A DNA stretch of 64,000 nt from DATEOR01 sp963841425 (GCA_963841425.1 CAWJCL010000001.1:1-64000), one strand, 5' to 3'. Numbered from the stretch's first letter, positions 8,819 to 17,063 are shown. Made by a program: numbers and translations. Notes: a model not told the origin generated them from the sequence alone.

Positions 8819-8891
8819 AGCCCTCTCCCGGACTCGAACCGGGGACCCCCTCCTTACCATGGAGGTGCTCTACCAACTGAGCTAAGAGGGC
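8819..8891 (-). tRNA. tRNA-Thr (GGT)
   Basis: A complete cloverleaf on the minus strand. The acceptor stem GCCCTCT pairs with AGAGGGC, the D-arm TAGCTCAGTTGGTAGAGC is standard, the anticodon stem CCTCC/GGAGG encloses loop ATGGTAA (anticodon GGT), and the T-arm CCGGG-TTCGAGT-CCGGG is intact. Length with discriminator is 73; CCA is not encoded. Confidence 0.95.
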
Positions 8892-8963
8892 AGCGGGGCC
8901 ATCGTAGCCGTTCGCCGTGTCGCCTTCGGGGTTTCGACGGATCCGATCGTGGTAACCAGAGAG

Positions 8964-9095
8964 ATGGTGTTGCGGAAGCTCCTCTGGACGGGTCTCTACG
9001 CGGGAATCGCGGCCGGCGCGACCGTCGTCGCCCGCACGCTCGCGGCGCGCATCTGGCGTGTTGCGACCGGCGAAGAGCCCCCGGTGAAGAAGTGA
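8964..9095 (+). CDS. Small membrane protein of a DUF3618/holin-like cluster
   Basis: A 43-residue protein from ATG 8964 with one hydrophobic helix (LLWTGLYAGIAAGATVVARTLA) and a charged C-terminus ending RVATGEEPPVKK. It is the first gene of a tight four-gene operon: the next start (GTG 9092) overlaps its stop. Such tiny proteins often begin actinobacterial clusters with a holin-superfamily protein and DUF3618, but no function is known. Confidence 0.65.
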   Translation: MVLRKLLWTGLYAGIAAGATVVARTLAARIWRVATGEEPPVKK

Positions 9096-9439
9096 CCGGC
9101 GACGCCATTCTCGAGCGGGGAGCCGAGCGCCTCCAGGAGCTTTCGGACCGCGCCGCCGAGACCGGCGGTCCCGCGGCGAAACTCGCGGAGCCGCTCGCCG
9201 AGGACGCAGTACTGTTGCGGCGTATGAAGCCGAGCCTCATCGCAGCTCGCCTCAGGGGCGAGGCGCCGACAGATCTCGAGCCTGGGTCCGGAGCCGTCGT
9301 CGCTCCGCCGGCCCCGAGGGCGAACCGCGGCACCAGGCGCGGGCCGAGCCCGCTGCTCGTGATCGGTGCGGCGCTCGTCGCAGGCGTCGTCCTCGCGAAG
9401 GTGCTCGACTGGAGAAGCCATGCCCACCCAAGAGGCTGA
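9092..9439 (+). CDS. Hypothetical protein with C-terminal membrane helix
   Basis: GTG 9092 overlaps the upstream stop (GTGA). The 115 residues contain an amphipathic N-terminal helix (ILERGAERLQELSDRAAE), a Pro/Arg-rich linker, and one C-terminal transmembrane helix (PLLVIGAALVAGVVLAKVLDW). The stop overlaps the start of the next gene (ATG 9420). Probably a membrane-anchored envelope protein of the same operon. No family recognised. Confidence 0.65.
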   Translation: MTGDAILERGAERLQELSDRAAETGGPAAKLAEPLAEDAVLLRRMKPSLIAARLRGEAPTDLEPGSGAVVAPPAPRANRGTRRGPSPLLVIGAALVAGVVLAKVLDWRSHAHPRG

Positions 9440-9815
9440 GCACGGTGTCGGCTCGGCGGCCAAGCAGGTCGCCGAGCACGCGAGCACGCTTGCCCGTCTC
9501 GAGCTCGAGCTCGCGCTCCTCGAGGTCAAGCTCAAGGTCGCTGCCCTCGGCGTGGGCATCGGCATGTCGGTCGCAGCAGGGGTCTTCGGGCTCTTCGCGC
9601 TCGGCTTCGGGCTCGCAGCCGCCGCAGCCGCGCTCGCGCTCGTCGTCCCGATGTGGGCCGCGCTCCTGATCGTCTTCGGGGCGCTCGCCCTTCTCTCCGT
9701 GATTCTCCTGCTCGCCGGCCTCGGCGCCATCAAGAAAGGTGCGCCGCCGGTGCCGGAGCAAGCGATTCGAGAAGCAAAGCTGACGACGGATGCGATTCGC
9801 AATGGCCGAAGCTGA
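9420..9815 (+). CDS. Phage-holin-superfamily (DUF1469-like) membrane protein
   Basis: ATG 9420 follows GGAGAAG. The 131-residue protein has an N-terminal amphipathic helix (LARLELELALLEVKLKV) and two closely spaced transmembrane helices (VAAGVFGLFALGFGLAAAAAAL; MWAALLIVFGALALLSVILLL), the layout of the putative actinobacterial holin superfamily (PF07332). These are not lysis holins in most cases; they sit in the membrane beside DUF3618 proteins. It overlaps its neighbours on both sides. Confidence 0.8.
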   Translation: MPTQEAEHGVGSAAKQVAEHASTLARLELELALLEVKLKVAALGVGIGMSVAAGVFGLFALGFGLAAAAAALALVVPMWAALLIVFGALALLSVILLLAGLGAIKKGAPPVPEQAIREAKLTTDAIRNGRS

Positions 9816-10077
9816 CGATCGTTCGACAGAAGACGTCCGCCGGGACATCGCGACCGAGCGCGACCAGCTCGCGGGAGCCGTCGACGATCTCCGCGCCGGC
9901 ATCGGTGAGGCGGCTGATCTCCACGGGAAGCTTCCGCTCATCGCCGCGAGCGCACTCGGGGCAGGCTTCGTCCTCGCGGGTGGAGTGGGGGCGACGATGC
10001 GCTTCGTCGCGCGGCGCGGACGCGAAGGGCGCGAGCGCGTGAGGATCGGCCGCTTCTCCGTCCTGGACAGATCCTAA
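9802..10077 (+). CDS. DUF3618 domain protein
   Basis: The 91-residue protein opens with the DUF3618 signature (DRSTEDVRRDIATERDQLAGAVDDLRAGI) and has one C-terminal membrane helix (LPLIAASALGAGFVLAGGV). ATG 9802 lies inside the end of the previous gene (stop 9815). Last gene of the operon, followed by a strong hairpin terminator. Function unknown; envelope-associated. Confidence 0.85.
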   Translation: MAEADDRSTEDVRRDIATERDQLAGAVDDLRAGIGEAADLHGKLPLIAASALGAGFVLAGGVGATMRFVARRGREGRERVRIGRFSVLDRS

Positions 10078-10099
10078 CCGGCCCGAGGTAGGGGTCTGA

Positions 10100-10133
10100 G
10101 CGGGGCGGGGGCCGCCCCGCCCCGCGTTGTTTT
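10100..10133 (+). terminator. Rho-independent terminator of the DUF3618 operon
   Basis: An 11-bp perfect stem (10100-10110 with 10115-10125, loop GCCG) of almost pure G/C is followed by GTTGTTTTC. It ends the + strand operon 8964-10077 and faces the 3' end of the minus-strand BON gene at 10138. Confidence 0.85.
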
Positions 10134-10137
10134 CTCG

Positions 10138-10597
10138 TTAGCTCTGGCTCGTGGGCGTGGGCGTGCCTGGCGTGTGTAGGAGGTTCTCGACCTCGCGGAC
10201 GCCCTGGATCTTCCGGGCCGACTTGCCGAGCGCCTCGACGAGGCTCTCGTCGGCGACCTGGCCGCGGAGATAGACGACGCCGTTCTCTGCGTTGACGTTG
10301 ACGTCACCCCTTCGGGACGTCGGCGTCGCGGAAGAGCTCCGTCTCGACCTTGTGGGCGAGCGTCGCGTCGTCGGACTGCTCCTTCGTCTCCTCCTTGAGG
10401 TGCACGGCCTTCTGCGTCACACCGTAGGCCTGCGTCTTGGCTGCCTGTCCGGCTCGGCCGGCCTGGCGGCCGGTGCGGTGGAAGAAGGCGAGGACGCGGT
10501 CGCGGGTCCTGCTGCGACGGCGGTTTCCCGTCTCGGGATCGAAGAAATACGCAAGCGCCGCACCCATTGCGGCGCCAAGAGTGAATAGTCGCTTCAT
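10138..10597 (-). CDS. BON-domain stress protein, broken by a one-base frameshift
   Basis: From ATG 10597 the frame reads a membrane-entry helix (FTLGAAMGAALAYFFDP), a basic stretch (NRRRSRTRDRVLAFFHR) and the start of a BON domain (LAHKVETELFRDADVPKG), then hits TGA at 10306-10304. In the next frame the BON domain continues at once: DVNVNAENGVVYLRGQVAD, then VREVENLLHTPGTP, to TAA 10138. One extra base in the aaggggtga context explains this. Intact homologues are single proteins of about 150 residues that are osmotically induced and envelope-associated. Pseudogene or read error cannot be told apart. Confidence 0.75.
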
Positions 10598-10655
10598 CAG
10601 TCCCCCTCGGTTGCTCTCGAACGTCTACCCGGGTGCGGGTCGGACAAACGAGGGG

Positions 10656-10940
10656 TCAGGGCTGTTCGACGATCGTGACCTCCCCGTCGACGTCGACGGG
10701 ACGTTCGCCGTTCATGATCGGATGGCCGGTGACGATCGCGTAGCGCTTGTCCGTCGCGCGCACGTCGCGGAACTCCTCGATCGAGAGCTGCACGGTGCTC
10801 CGACAGTCGGGGTCGAGGCACTCGCAGAGGAAGGGGATCGGGCGCGCGTCGTCGATCACGTCCCCGACGGCGGCAAGGAGCCGCTCGTTTGCCCGTCGGA
10901 AGACGTCCTGGTTCGCGCGCCGTGCACGTCCCGCGTACAT
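10656..10940 (-). CDS. Small CEC-type cysteine-motif protein (copy 1)
   Basis: A 94-residue protein with FLCECLDPDCRSTVQLSIEEF in the middle: Cys-Glu-Cys, six residues, then Cys, and a following hydrophobic-x-L-x-E-Y/F stretch. The same pattern recurs in three other genes of this window (34438-34659, 44770-45027, 45485-45685). This copy differs by a longer C-terminus (YAIVTGHPIMNGERPVDVDGE) and lacks the conserved leader of the other three. The Cys set suggests a metal (zinc) site. No named family known to me. Confidence 0.7.
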   Translation of the reverse strand: MYAGRARRANQDVFRRANERLLAAVGDVIDDARPIPFLCECLDPDCRSTVQLSIEEFRDVRATDKRYAIVTGHPIMNGERPVDVDGEVTIVEQP

Positions 10941-11064
10941 GCGTTGCAGCTACCCGAGCCCGGTGGTTTGAATCGCGGGTGAGTGACGTCCGGTACACCC
11001 GCGGATACCAACCGAGCCGCTGAGGAGCTAGGCTAGGTTTGGTTGCCTACAGGGGGTGGAACCG

Positions 11065-11505
11065 ATGACGCTGGGGGTCTCACGTAACGTCGTCGCAACC
11101 GCGGAGAGCATGCTCGCGGATGCCTATGAGCTGGTCCTGAACGGGTGGTGCCAGGGGTCGACAGCGCAGGACGCCGAAGGACGAAGCATCGAGCCTTCGA
11201 GCGCCTTCGCCCGGCGCTGGTCTGCGCCCGGCGCGCTCGAGCGCGTCTGGCGCCGAACGGCCGACGGGGGAGAAGAGGTCCTGGAGGCCTACGAGCGGGC
11301 GTCGCTCGCGTTGAGCGCCGCGGTTGGAGACGTGCCGCAGAAATGGAACGACGCAGCCGGCCGGCGCCTGGACGAGGTCCTGGACGCACTCGCGGTCGCG
11401 GCCGACAAGCTTCGTCCGGCAGTCCGCTCGCCGCTCGAGCCGATCGAGGACTTCGTCGAAGAGACGCATCGCGGGGACGGCCCCGCACGCTTCTTCTCGG
11501 GCTAG
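11065..11505 (+). CDS. DUF6197-like protein
   Basis: ATG 11065 follows AGGGGGTGG. The 146 residues show the pattern of DUF6197-type proteins: an N-terminal helix ending LNGWCQGSTAQDAEGR, a middle helix, and KWNDAAGRRLDEVLDALAVAADKL, resembling the WND..GR..EVL..L..AA signature. It is probably cytoplasmic; the role is unknown. Confidence 0.7.
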   Translation: MTLGVSRNVVATAESMLADAYELVLNGWCQGSTAQDAEGRSIEPSSAFARRWSAPGALERVWRRTADGGEEVLEAYERASLALSAAVGDVPQKWNDAAGRRLDEVLDALAVAADKLRPAVRSPLEPIEDFVEETHRGDGPARFFSG

Positions 11506-11550
11506 CCCCCGCCCGCCTTCCGCGCTACGCTCAGCCCCGAAAGGAGCCTC

Positions 11551-11856
11551 ATGCCCGAGTGCCGCCGCTGCGTCGAAAAGATCGACCGCGCGTTTCGCTA
11601 CTGCCCCTGGTGCGGCGCTCCCCTGCGGATGAAGGTCACCGAGCTCTTCGGAGGCGCCGAGGGCAAGGCGCTTCGGGTCTCCCGCTACTTCGGCGACGAG
11701 GGCCAGGAGTCCCACGTGCGCGTGAGCGTCTGGAGCGAGGCACTCGGGCGGCACCTGCGCGCCGAGGCGGCGGTCTCCCTCGACGAGCACGAGGCGGAGC
11801 GGCTCGCGCGATTCCTCGCCGAGGTCCCGGCTCCGGACGAGGCACAAACGTTGTAG
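11551..11856 (+). CDS. Zinc-ribbon protein
   Basis: ATG 11551 is preceded by GAAAGGAG. The first 25 residues form a zinc ribbon (CRRC...CPWCG), followed by a 75-residue domain of beta strands (GKALRVSRYFGDEGQESHVRVSVWSEALGRHL) and a final helix. It probably binds zinc; no specific role is evident. It sits between a DUF6197-like protein and a secreted protease on the same strand. Confidence 0.7.
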   Translation: MPECRRCVEKIDRAFRYCPWCGAPLRMKVTELFGGAEGKALRVSRYFGDEGQESHVRVSVWSEALGRHLRAEAAVSLDEHEAERLARFLAEVPAPDEAQTL

Positions 11857-11932
11857 TCACGGTTGGCCTTCTCCCGCGGCTGCGCTACTCTCGGGCGCCT
11901 CAGGGACTGTTTTTTTAGGGAGAGGAGAACGA

Positions 11933-12890
11933 ATGCGAAGAAGCATGCTGCGGCGTTGGCACGGCCGGACCGGCCTCGCCGCCCTGCTCGTGGTCGTCGC
12001 GGCCGTATTCGCGGCCACTGCGAACGCGGGACGGGCGAGTGTCCTCACGGGGGCGTCGTATCTCGCCGTCCTGCGGTGTCGGAACGAGCTTCCTCGACTC
12101 GCTTGCCGCGCAGGGCAGCGGTGCCCGCGGTGCAGGCCGCGAGCCCAACCTCAAACAGGTGCTCGAGGAGGTTCCGGCCGGCCAGGAGCCGTCGACCGCG
12201 AACTTCGAGGCCACGATTCCGGTCTACATCCATGTCATCCGGACGGGCACCGCGGTGGCGCAGGGCAACGTGCCGAATGCCTGGATCAACGACCAGATCG
12301 ACGCGCTCAACCTGAGCTACGCCGGCTTCTACGGCGGCGCCGACACCGGCTTCCGCTTCGAGCTCGCCGGAGTCGATCGCACGACGAACGCCCGCTGGTT
12401 CAACATGACGCCGGGCGGCGAGGACGAGTACAAGGCGAAGCGCGCGCTTCGCCGCGGCGGCGCCGATGCGCTGAACATCTACACGGTCGACGGCGGCAAG
12501 TATCTCGGCTGGGCGTACTTCCCGTCGGGATACGCGTCGCGGCCGCACGTCGACGGCGTCATCATCGCGTTCGGCTCGATGCCGGGCAGCACGATTCCCG
12601 GCTTCGGCAACTACAACCTGGGCTTCACCGCCACGCACGAGGCCGGCCACTGGCTCGGCCTGTACCACACGTTCCAGGGCGGCTGTAACGCCAAGGGCGA
12701 CTACGTCTCCGACACGCCGGCCGAGAAGGGGCCTGCGTTCGGGTGCCAGGTCGGCCGCGACACCTGCCTCGAGGCCGGGCTGGATCCGATCCACAACTTC
12801 ATGGACTACTCGGACGATCCCTGCTACTTCGAGTTCACCGCCGGCCAGGCCGAGCGCATGCAGGAGCAGTACCTCTTCTTCCGCGCCTAG
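11933..12890 (+). CDS. Secreted M43-type zinc metalloprotease (frameshift after the signal peptide)
   Basis: The mature part (from about 12060 to TAG 12890) has the pappalysin/cytophagalysin M43 motif HEAGHWLGLYHTF (zinc ligands His, His, His) and a later NFMDYSDDPCYFEFT Met-turn region. ATG 11933, with GGGAGAGGAG upstream, opens a clear signal peptide (RTGLAALLVVVAAVFAATANA), but in another frame. Removing one G from the GGGGG run near 12050 joins the two parts. The natural product is therefore an exported peptidase of about 318 residues. Active status depends on whether the extra G is real. Confidence 0.82.
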
Positions 12891-12946
12891 CGGATGCGAC
12901 TAGCGGTAAGCGGGCCGGCCTGAGAGCCGGCCCGCTTCGCATCTGG

Positions 12947-13444
12947 CTACGAGCAGTTCTGCGTCCCGGCCTGGAAGACGAGGTTCACGGCTCCCCCGTG
13001 GAGCCTGATCGTCGAGCCGCTGGGCGATTGCCACTGGAGGTCGAAGCGGTGGTCGTCGTCTGCCTCGAACGGCCCCGTGTTCGCCACGAACGTGTACGTC
13101 ACGGACTCCTTGCCGTGCGGGACGAAGCGGACGATGCCCGGCTTCATCGGCGCTTCCGGCACGCCGTCGATGACGGCGCGGAAGCGCACGGGCCCACCGC
13201 TCACGGTCAGCGTCGCCGTCTCGGTGACTTCCCGCACGGTGCAGCGGGTGATGCCGAGGCCGGGGACGTTGTGCCATCGGGTTCCCGAGATCGAGCCTCC
13301 GCTCGTCGTCCACTTGGCCGACTGGCGTTCGGCGGCTCCGTTGAAGTTGTGGTTCGCCGCAAAGACCGCGACCGGCGCGGCCACGATCAGGAGCGAGACG
13401 CCGAGGAGCAGAAACAGTCGGCGTCTCGCGCGAATCAGTCGCAT
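12947..13444 (-). CDS. Secreted hypothetical protein
   Basis: ATG 13444 has a good ribosome binding site (GGAAGGAG). The 165 residues begin with a basic region and a signal helix (LFLLLGVSLLIVAAPVAVFA). The exported part is beta-rich (TATLTVSGGPVRFRAVIDGV; VTYTFVANTGPF) with two cysteines, one three residues from the end. It resembles secreted single-domain sandwich proteins; no family recognised. An unusual antiparallel ORF on the other strand is a shadow. Confidence 0.65.
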   Translation of the reverse strand: MRLIRARRRLFLLLGVSLLIVAAPVAVFAANHNFNGAAERQSAKWTTSGGSISGTRWHNVPGLGITRCTVREVTETATLTVSGGPVRFRAVIDGVPEAPMKPGIVRFVPHGKESVTYTFVANTGPFEADDDHRFDLQWQSPSGSTIRLHGGAVNLVFQAGTQNCS

Positions 13445-13544
13445 CACGAGTCTCCTTCCGTCGGTCTGGTGTCGGGCGGCCCCTCTAGCCAAGCACCTCG
13501 AGCCGCCCGACTCAACAGTCCCGACAGGCGACGCTCCTCGCCGC

Positions 13545-13937
13545 TTAGATCGTCAGAGCGCCGCGGCAGGTCTGGCCCGTCGCGAGCGCCCGCGCCTTGG
13601 CGACGATCTTGTCGCTTCCGGCCTTGTCGTCGAGGAGACGGTGCACTGTGAAGGAGCCGCTCGGCGCCTTCGTCGTCCGGATTCCGTCGAAGCGCTTGAC
13701 GCCGTTCTGGCGGATGACGACCTTCCAGCGCTTGCCGACGCGATTCTGGTCGACCTCGAACTCGGTCTCGATCGCGCCGTTGTCGTGCTTCGCCTTGAGC
13801 TTCCACGTGGCCGCGCCGCTGCAGGAACCGTTCCTGATGACCGCGTCGCTGCCCTTCGCCGGTGCGCTTGCGGCGCCCAGGAGGGCGGCCAGCGCTGCGA
13901 TGGCGACCGCGACGCCGAGGATCGTTGCCTTGATCAT
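13545..13937 (-). CDS. Small secreted protein
   Basis: ATG 13937 follows an AGGAGAAAA site. It encodes 130 residues: a signal peptide (ILGVAVAIAALAALLGAASAPA), then a compact domain with two cysteines about 90 residues apart (NGSCSGAATWKLKA and TGQTCRGAL) that could pair. Similar secreted proteins of about 130 residues occur in Thermoleophilia, with unknown function. Confidence 0.65.
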   Translation of the reverse strand: MIKATILGVAVAIAALAALLGAASAPAKGSDAVIRNGSCSGAATWKLKAKHDNGAIETEFEVDQNRVGKRWKVVIRQNGVKRFDGIRTTKAPSGSFTVHRLLDDKAGSDKIVAKARALATGQTCRGALTI

Positions 13938-14053
13938 GATGTTTTCTCCTGTTCGAGGTTTGCACCACGACGCTACGCCAGGGCGTTCAAGACGCGGGCT
14001 TAGGCCCGGTAAGGGTTGACCAGCACCCGGTTAGGAATCGGGAAAGCCGCTCG

Positions 14054-15604
14054 TCAGCGCTGGATGTTGAACCAGGTCCCGCCGGGGCCCGTGTAGCTGA
14101 AGCCCTCGCCCCAGGTGGCGACCGTCTTGCCGGTGTTCGTCACAGCGATCTCACCGTAATCCCCATAGACCTCGCCGAAGCCGTTGGCGCCGATGTACCC
14201 GGCCGCGCCGGCGGGGGCGTCGCTGATCTTCACCGGGGATGACCAGCTCGCGCCTCCGTTCGACGAGCTCCGGTACCAGACGTTCCAGGCGTCGGGGTTG
14301 TCCCCGTCGGCCGTCTGCATGTACCAGATGCGGACGTTGCCGCCGCCCGAAGAGGCGAGGCGCGGCTGGGTGGCATTCTCGCCCGCGACGGAGAGCGGCA
14401 CACCGACGCTCCAGCTGCGGCCCCCATTCGTCGAGGCCGAGACGTAGACGCGCTGCGGGCCTGCGTCCGTCGTCGGGCCTTCGTAGGCGAAGACGAGATG
14501 GCCGGGCGCGTCGCCCACTACGGAGGTCTGGCCTGTGTAGAAGTCGGGGCCGCAGCCATCGGCGACGCAGTTCTCCCCGAGCGGCACCTTCGCGACGATG
14601 ACGTTCTCCCACGTCTTGCCCTTGTCGCGCGAGATGACCGCGTGGTGCCAGACCGCGCCGCTCACTTTCGTGAGACCGGAGTAGACGAGGCTCGACTCCG
14701 AGAAGATGACCGTGCCGTCGCCGAGCACGCGCGCGTCGTAGGCGTAGTAGTAGCGCTTGTCGTCGCTCAGCTTCTTCTGCGTCCACGTCTCGCCGAAGTC
14801 GTGCGAGATGCCGACGTAGAGGTCGCCGCCCTGGGGCCCGTTCCAGGAGACGTAGACGTCCTTTCCGGACGCGCTCATGGTGATCTCCGGCTTGTCCGTC
14901 CAGGAGACATTGCCGTAGACGTGCACCGGGTCCGACCACGTCTGGCCGTGGTCGGTCGACTTCATGAAGACGGTCGAGAAGCCGTTGTGGCGGTCGGCGT
15001 TCAGGAAGGCGGCGTAGACGGCGCCCGAATTCGGGACGACCTCGATCGTCGGGTCGTACTGCGCCTTCGAGCGCAAGCACGCGCAGAGCGGAACCTGGTC
15101 GCTCCAGGTGGCTCCGTTGTCCTTCGAGATCATCAGGGCATGGAACGGGCTCGGGCAATGTGTCCCGCATTCCCGCGTCCCGTAGCGGGTCGTGAGGAGG
15201 TAGATGTACGGAGCCTTCGGATCGGTGGCCACGGCGGGCTCCCAGTCGTCCCAGGTCGAGCTCATCACCTGCGACCCGACCCAGCCGGGAGCGGGACTCG
15301 TCGTCGCGGCGACCTTCTGGCCGAAGTCGCCGTTGGCCCTCGCTTCGGCGAACGCCTCGAGGCGCTGCTCCGTGACCTCGGCCTCTTCCTGGGCTTCGGC
15401 GGCACCGCCACGGCCCGCTTCGCCCTCGACCTCGCCGTCGAACCCTCCCTCGGGCTCGGCGCGCTCGCCGGTGTCGACGTGCGCCACCGGGACGGCTGCG
15501 CGGTTTCCGTCGTCGGAGCGGCTCGGGCGGAGAATCACCGCAAGGAGGATGGCCAAGCCGATGCCAAGCCCTGCGATCACGTAACGGCGCGGAATCATCG
15601 ACAT
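14054..15604 (-). CDS. Sialidase-like BNR-repeat protein, membrane anchored
   Basis: A 516-residue protein starting at ATG 15604 (GTAGGGGG upstream). It has an N-terminal transmembrane helix (YVIAGLGIGLAILLAVIL), a Glu/Ala-rich linker, and then a beta-propeller with repeated Asp-box motifs of the form S-x-D-x-G-x-T-W: SKDNGATW, STDHGQTW, SHDFGETW, SRDKGKTW, and weaker STNGGRSW and SSNGGASW. This is the exo-alpha-sialidase/BNR fold, outside the cell. Sialidase catalytic Arg and Tyr residues cannot be assigned by eye, so enzyme activity is uncertain. Confidence 0.8.
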   Translation of the reverse strand: MSMIPRRYVIAGLGIGLAILLAVILRPSRSDDGNRAAVPVAHVDTGERAEPEGGFDGEVEGEAGRGGAAEAQEEAEVTEQRLEAFAEARANGDFGQKVAATTSPAPGWVGSQVMSSTWDDWEPAVATDPKAPYIYLLTTRYGTRECGTHCPSPFHALMISKDNGATWSDQVPLCACLRSKAQYDPTIEVVPNSGAVYAAFLNADRHNGFSTVFMKSTDHGQTWSDPVHVYGNVSWTDKPEITMSASGKDVYVSWNGPQGGDLYVGISHDFGETWTQKKLSDDKRYYYAYDARVLGDGTVIFSESSLVYSGLTKVSGAVWHHAVISRDKGKTWENVIVAKVPLGENCVADGCGPDFYTGQTSVVGDAPGHLVFAYEGPTTDAGPQRVYVSASTNGGRSWSVGVPLSVAGENATQPRLASSGGGNVRIWYMQTADGDNPDAWNVWYRSSSNGGASWSSPVKISDAPAGAAGYIGANGFGEVYGDYGEIAVTNTGKTVATWGEGFSYTGPGGTWFNIQR

Positions 15605-15684
15605 CCCCCTACGAGCGCTCTCCCGGAACCGCAGGATCGTACGACTCGGCCCCGATGCCGTCAAACCGCTAGCGTCCGGATGTC

Positions 15685-16338
15685 ATGGGCGGCTTCACGG
15701 CGATTCATCTCGAGGAGATCGAGGAGATCACCGACGGGCGCTGCCCGTGGCGGCCGGTGCGGCACCACCTCGGCATCACCTCCTTCGGCATCAACGCCTG
15801 GACAGCGCGCGAGGCCGGTGACCGGCTCATCAACGAGCACGACGAGGCCGACACCGAGGACCAGCAGGAGGAGCTCTACTTCGTCCAGGATGGGCGCGCT
15901 CGGTTCGAGCTGGACGGCGAGTCGGTCGCGGCGCCCGCCGGCACATTCGTCCACGTGCAGCCTGGGGTGAAGCGGACGGCGTTCGCGGAGGAGCCGGGGA
16001 CGACGGTGCTTGCCATGGGCTCGACGCTCGGCAAGCCGTACGTGCCCGTGGGCTGGGAGATCTGGGCGCAGATCAATCCGCTCTACGAGGCTGGGCAGTA
16101 CGCAGAGGCTGCGGACCGTGCGCTCGAGGTCCTCGAGGCGCATCCCGAGTACGTGGCGCCGCTCTACAACCTCGCGTGCTGCGAGAGCCTGGCCGGCAGG
16201 CCCGCGGACGCAATCGAGCACCTTCGCCGGGCGATCGAGGCGTGGGAGCCCTTCCGTGAGCTGGCCGCCAAGGACTCGGATTTCGACCCGATCCGCGACG
16301 AGCCCGGCTTCCAGGAGCTCGTCCACAACGGCCGCTAA
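15685..16338 (+). CDS. Cupin-TPR fusion protein
   Basis: A 217-residue protein. Residues about 30-110 form a cupin (INEHDEADTEDQQEELYFVQDGRARFELDG, then PAGTFVHVQPGVKRTAF). The C-terminal 80 residues form helical TPR-like hairpins (LYEAGQYAEAADRALEVLEAHP; LYNLACCESLAGRPADAIEHLRRAIE). A known actinobacterial architecture, probably a small ligand-binding or adaptor protein. ATG 15685 starts 80 bases from the divergent sialidase-like gene. Confidence 0.8.
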   Translation: MGGFTAIHLEEIEEITDGRCPWRPVRHHLGITSFGINAWTAREAGDRLINEHDEADTEDQQEELYFVQDGRARFELDGESVAAPAGTFVHVQPGVKRTAFAEEPGTTVLAMGSTLGKPYVPVGWEIWAQINPLYEAGQYAEAADRALEVLEAHPEYVAPLYNLACCESLAGRPADAIEHLRRAIEAWEPFRELAAKDSDFDPIRDEPGFQELVHNGR

Positions 16339-16388
16339 CGGATTACGGAGTTATCGGCATCCAGTCCAGCGATTCTTGGCCCCTCCGC

Positions 16389-16571
16389 CTATGGGTCGCG
16401 GTGGTCCCCGCGTGGGGGAAGGTCGGCAACGAATACCGGCCTCGAGATCCCATACAGAACGGGTGCTTCGGCGTCGTGCATGGACATGGTGACGAACGCC
16501 TCGCTCCCGTAGCTGTTGGGTGCGATCTTGATGGACTCCTCGATCGCGTCACGGAGGCTCTTGACCGGCAT
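16389..16571 (-). CDS. Small hypothetical protein
   Basis: The 60-residue frame from ATG 16571 (MPVKSLRDAIEESIKIAP) with GGTGGGG upstream has normal amino-acid composition: one amphipathic helix, then beta-like segments (EAFVTMSMHDAEAPVLYGI). No family recognised. It may be real because the opposite frames are clearly low-complexity. Confidence 0.45.
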   Translation of the reverse strand: MPVKSLRDAIEESIKIAPNSYGSEAFVTMSMHDAEAPVLYGISRPVFVADLPPRGDHRDP

Positions 16572-16689
16572 GGACCCCACCTACCTTTCTATCGTGGACC
16601 GACGCGGCACGCGCCAGCGTAATCTCGAGCGCACGCCTAGGCAACGGAACGCATGTAACGGCGGAGCAAGCTCCAGCGATATCCAGTGT

Positions 16690-16768
16690 GAGAGCCGGGC
16701 ACGGACCGACCAGCCTGCGGCAAATGCTCGCCGGCCCTTTGCCATAGGGGGTGGCTAGCCCGGCTCTC
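16690..16768 (+). ncRNA. Hairpin element copy E1 (candidate structured RNA)
   Basis: An 11-bp perfect outer stem (16690-16700 with 16758-16768) encloses a 57-base loop. Inside are a shorter inner pairing (about 16703-16708 with 16732-16736), the core CTGCGGCAAAT at 16715-16725, and a CCATAGGGGG segment at 16742-16751. The same order of parts occurs at 44713-44801 and, on the minus strand, at 46166-46241, with different but complementary stems. It lies 98 bases upstream of the Lsr2-like gene. Whether it is transcribed is not known. Confidence 0.45.
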
Positions 16769-16865
16769 GTTACTGTGTAGCACTCGGTCGGGTCTAGTGG
16801 ATCGCCGAGAGGGAATTCCTCACAGTGGGTTAGGCTCCCGCACAAACTTCCAGCAGGGAGGAAAC

Positions 16866-17063
16866 GTGGCGCGTAAGACCGTGGTTGTCAGCGATATGAG
16901 CGGCGAGCAGATTCAGGACGGTAAGGGTGCCAAGGTCCGAATCACCTTCGACGATGCTCGCAGCGGCTCCATCGAAATGGACGTTACGGCTGAGGAAGCG
17001 CGTGCTATGGGAGCAAAGGGCCGTCAGGTAGCTCGCAGAGGGCGAAGGCCTAAGTCGTCTTAG
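16866..17063 (+). CDS. Lsr2-like N-terminal-domain protein
   Basis: GTG 16866 follows GGGAGGAAA. The 65 residues (ARKTVVVSDMSGEQIQDG; KVRITFDDARSGSIEMDVT; RQVARRGRRPKSS) resemble the dimerisation domain of the nucleoid protein Lsr2 with a short basic tail. The usual C-terminal AT-hook domain is absent. It may bind nucleic acid through the RRGRRPK end, where an RGR core resembles an AT-hook. Located just before the tRNA-Trp element. Confidence 0.6.
   Translation: MARKTVVVSDMSGEQIQDGKGAKVRITFDDARSGSIEMDVTAEEARAMGAKGRQVARRGRRPKSS

Larger units (their letters stand above)
3850..8891. mobile_element. Possible decayed island at tRNA-Thr
   Basis: The segment is bounded by the tRNA-Thr 3'-half fragment at 3850 and the intact tRNA-Thr at 8819-8891, with two further degenerate tRNA-like pieces at about 8660-8790. 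No integrase survives inside. The content (NAD kinase, NrtS-like, DUF2267, cupin, dehydrogenase, DUF4389) does not look like a typical mobile element. The call rests only on the duplicated tRNA end and is tentative. Confidence 0.3.
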
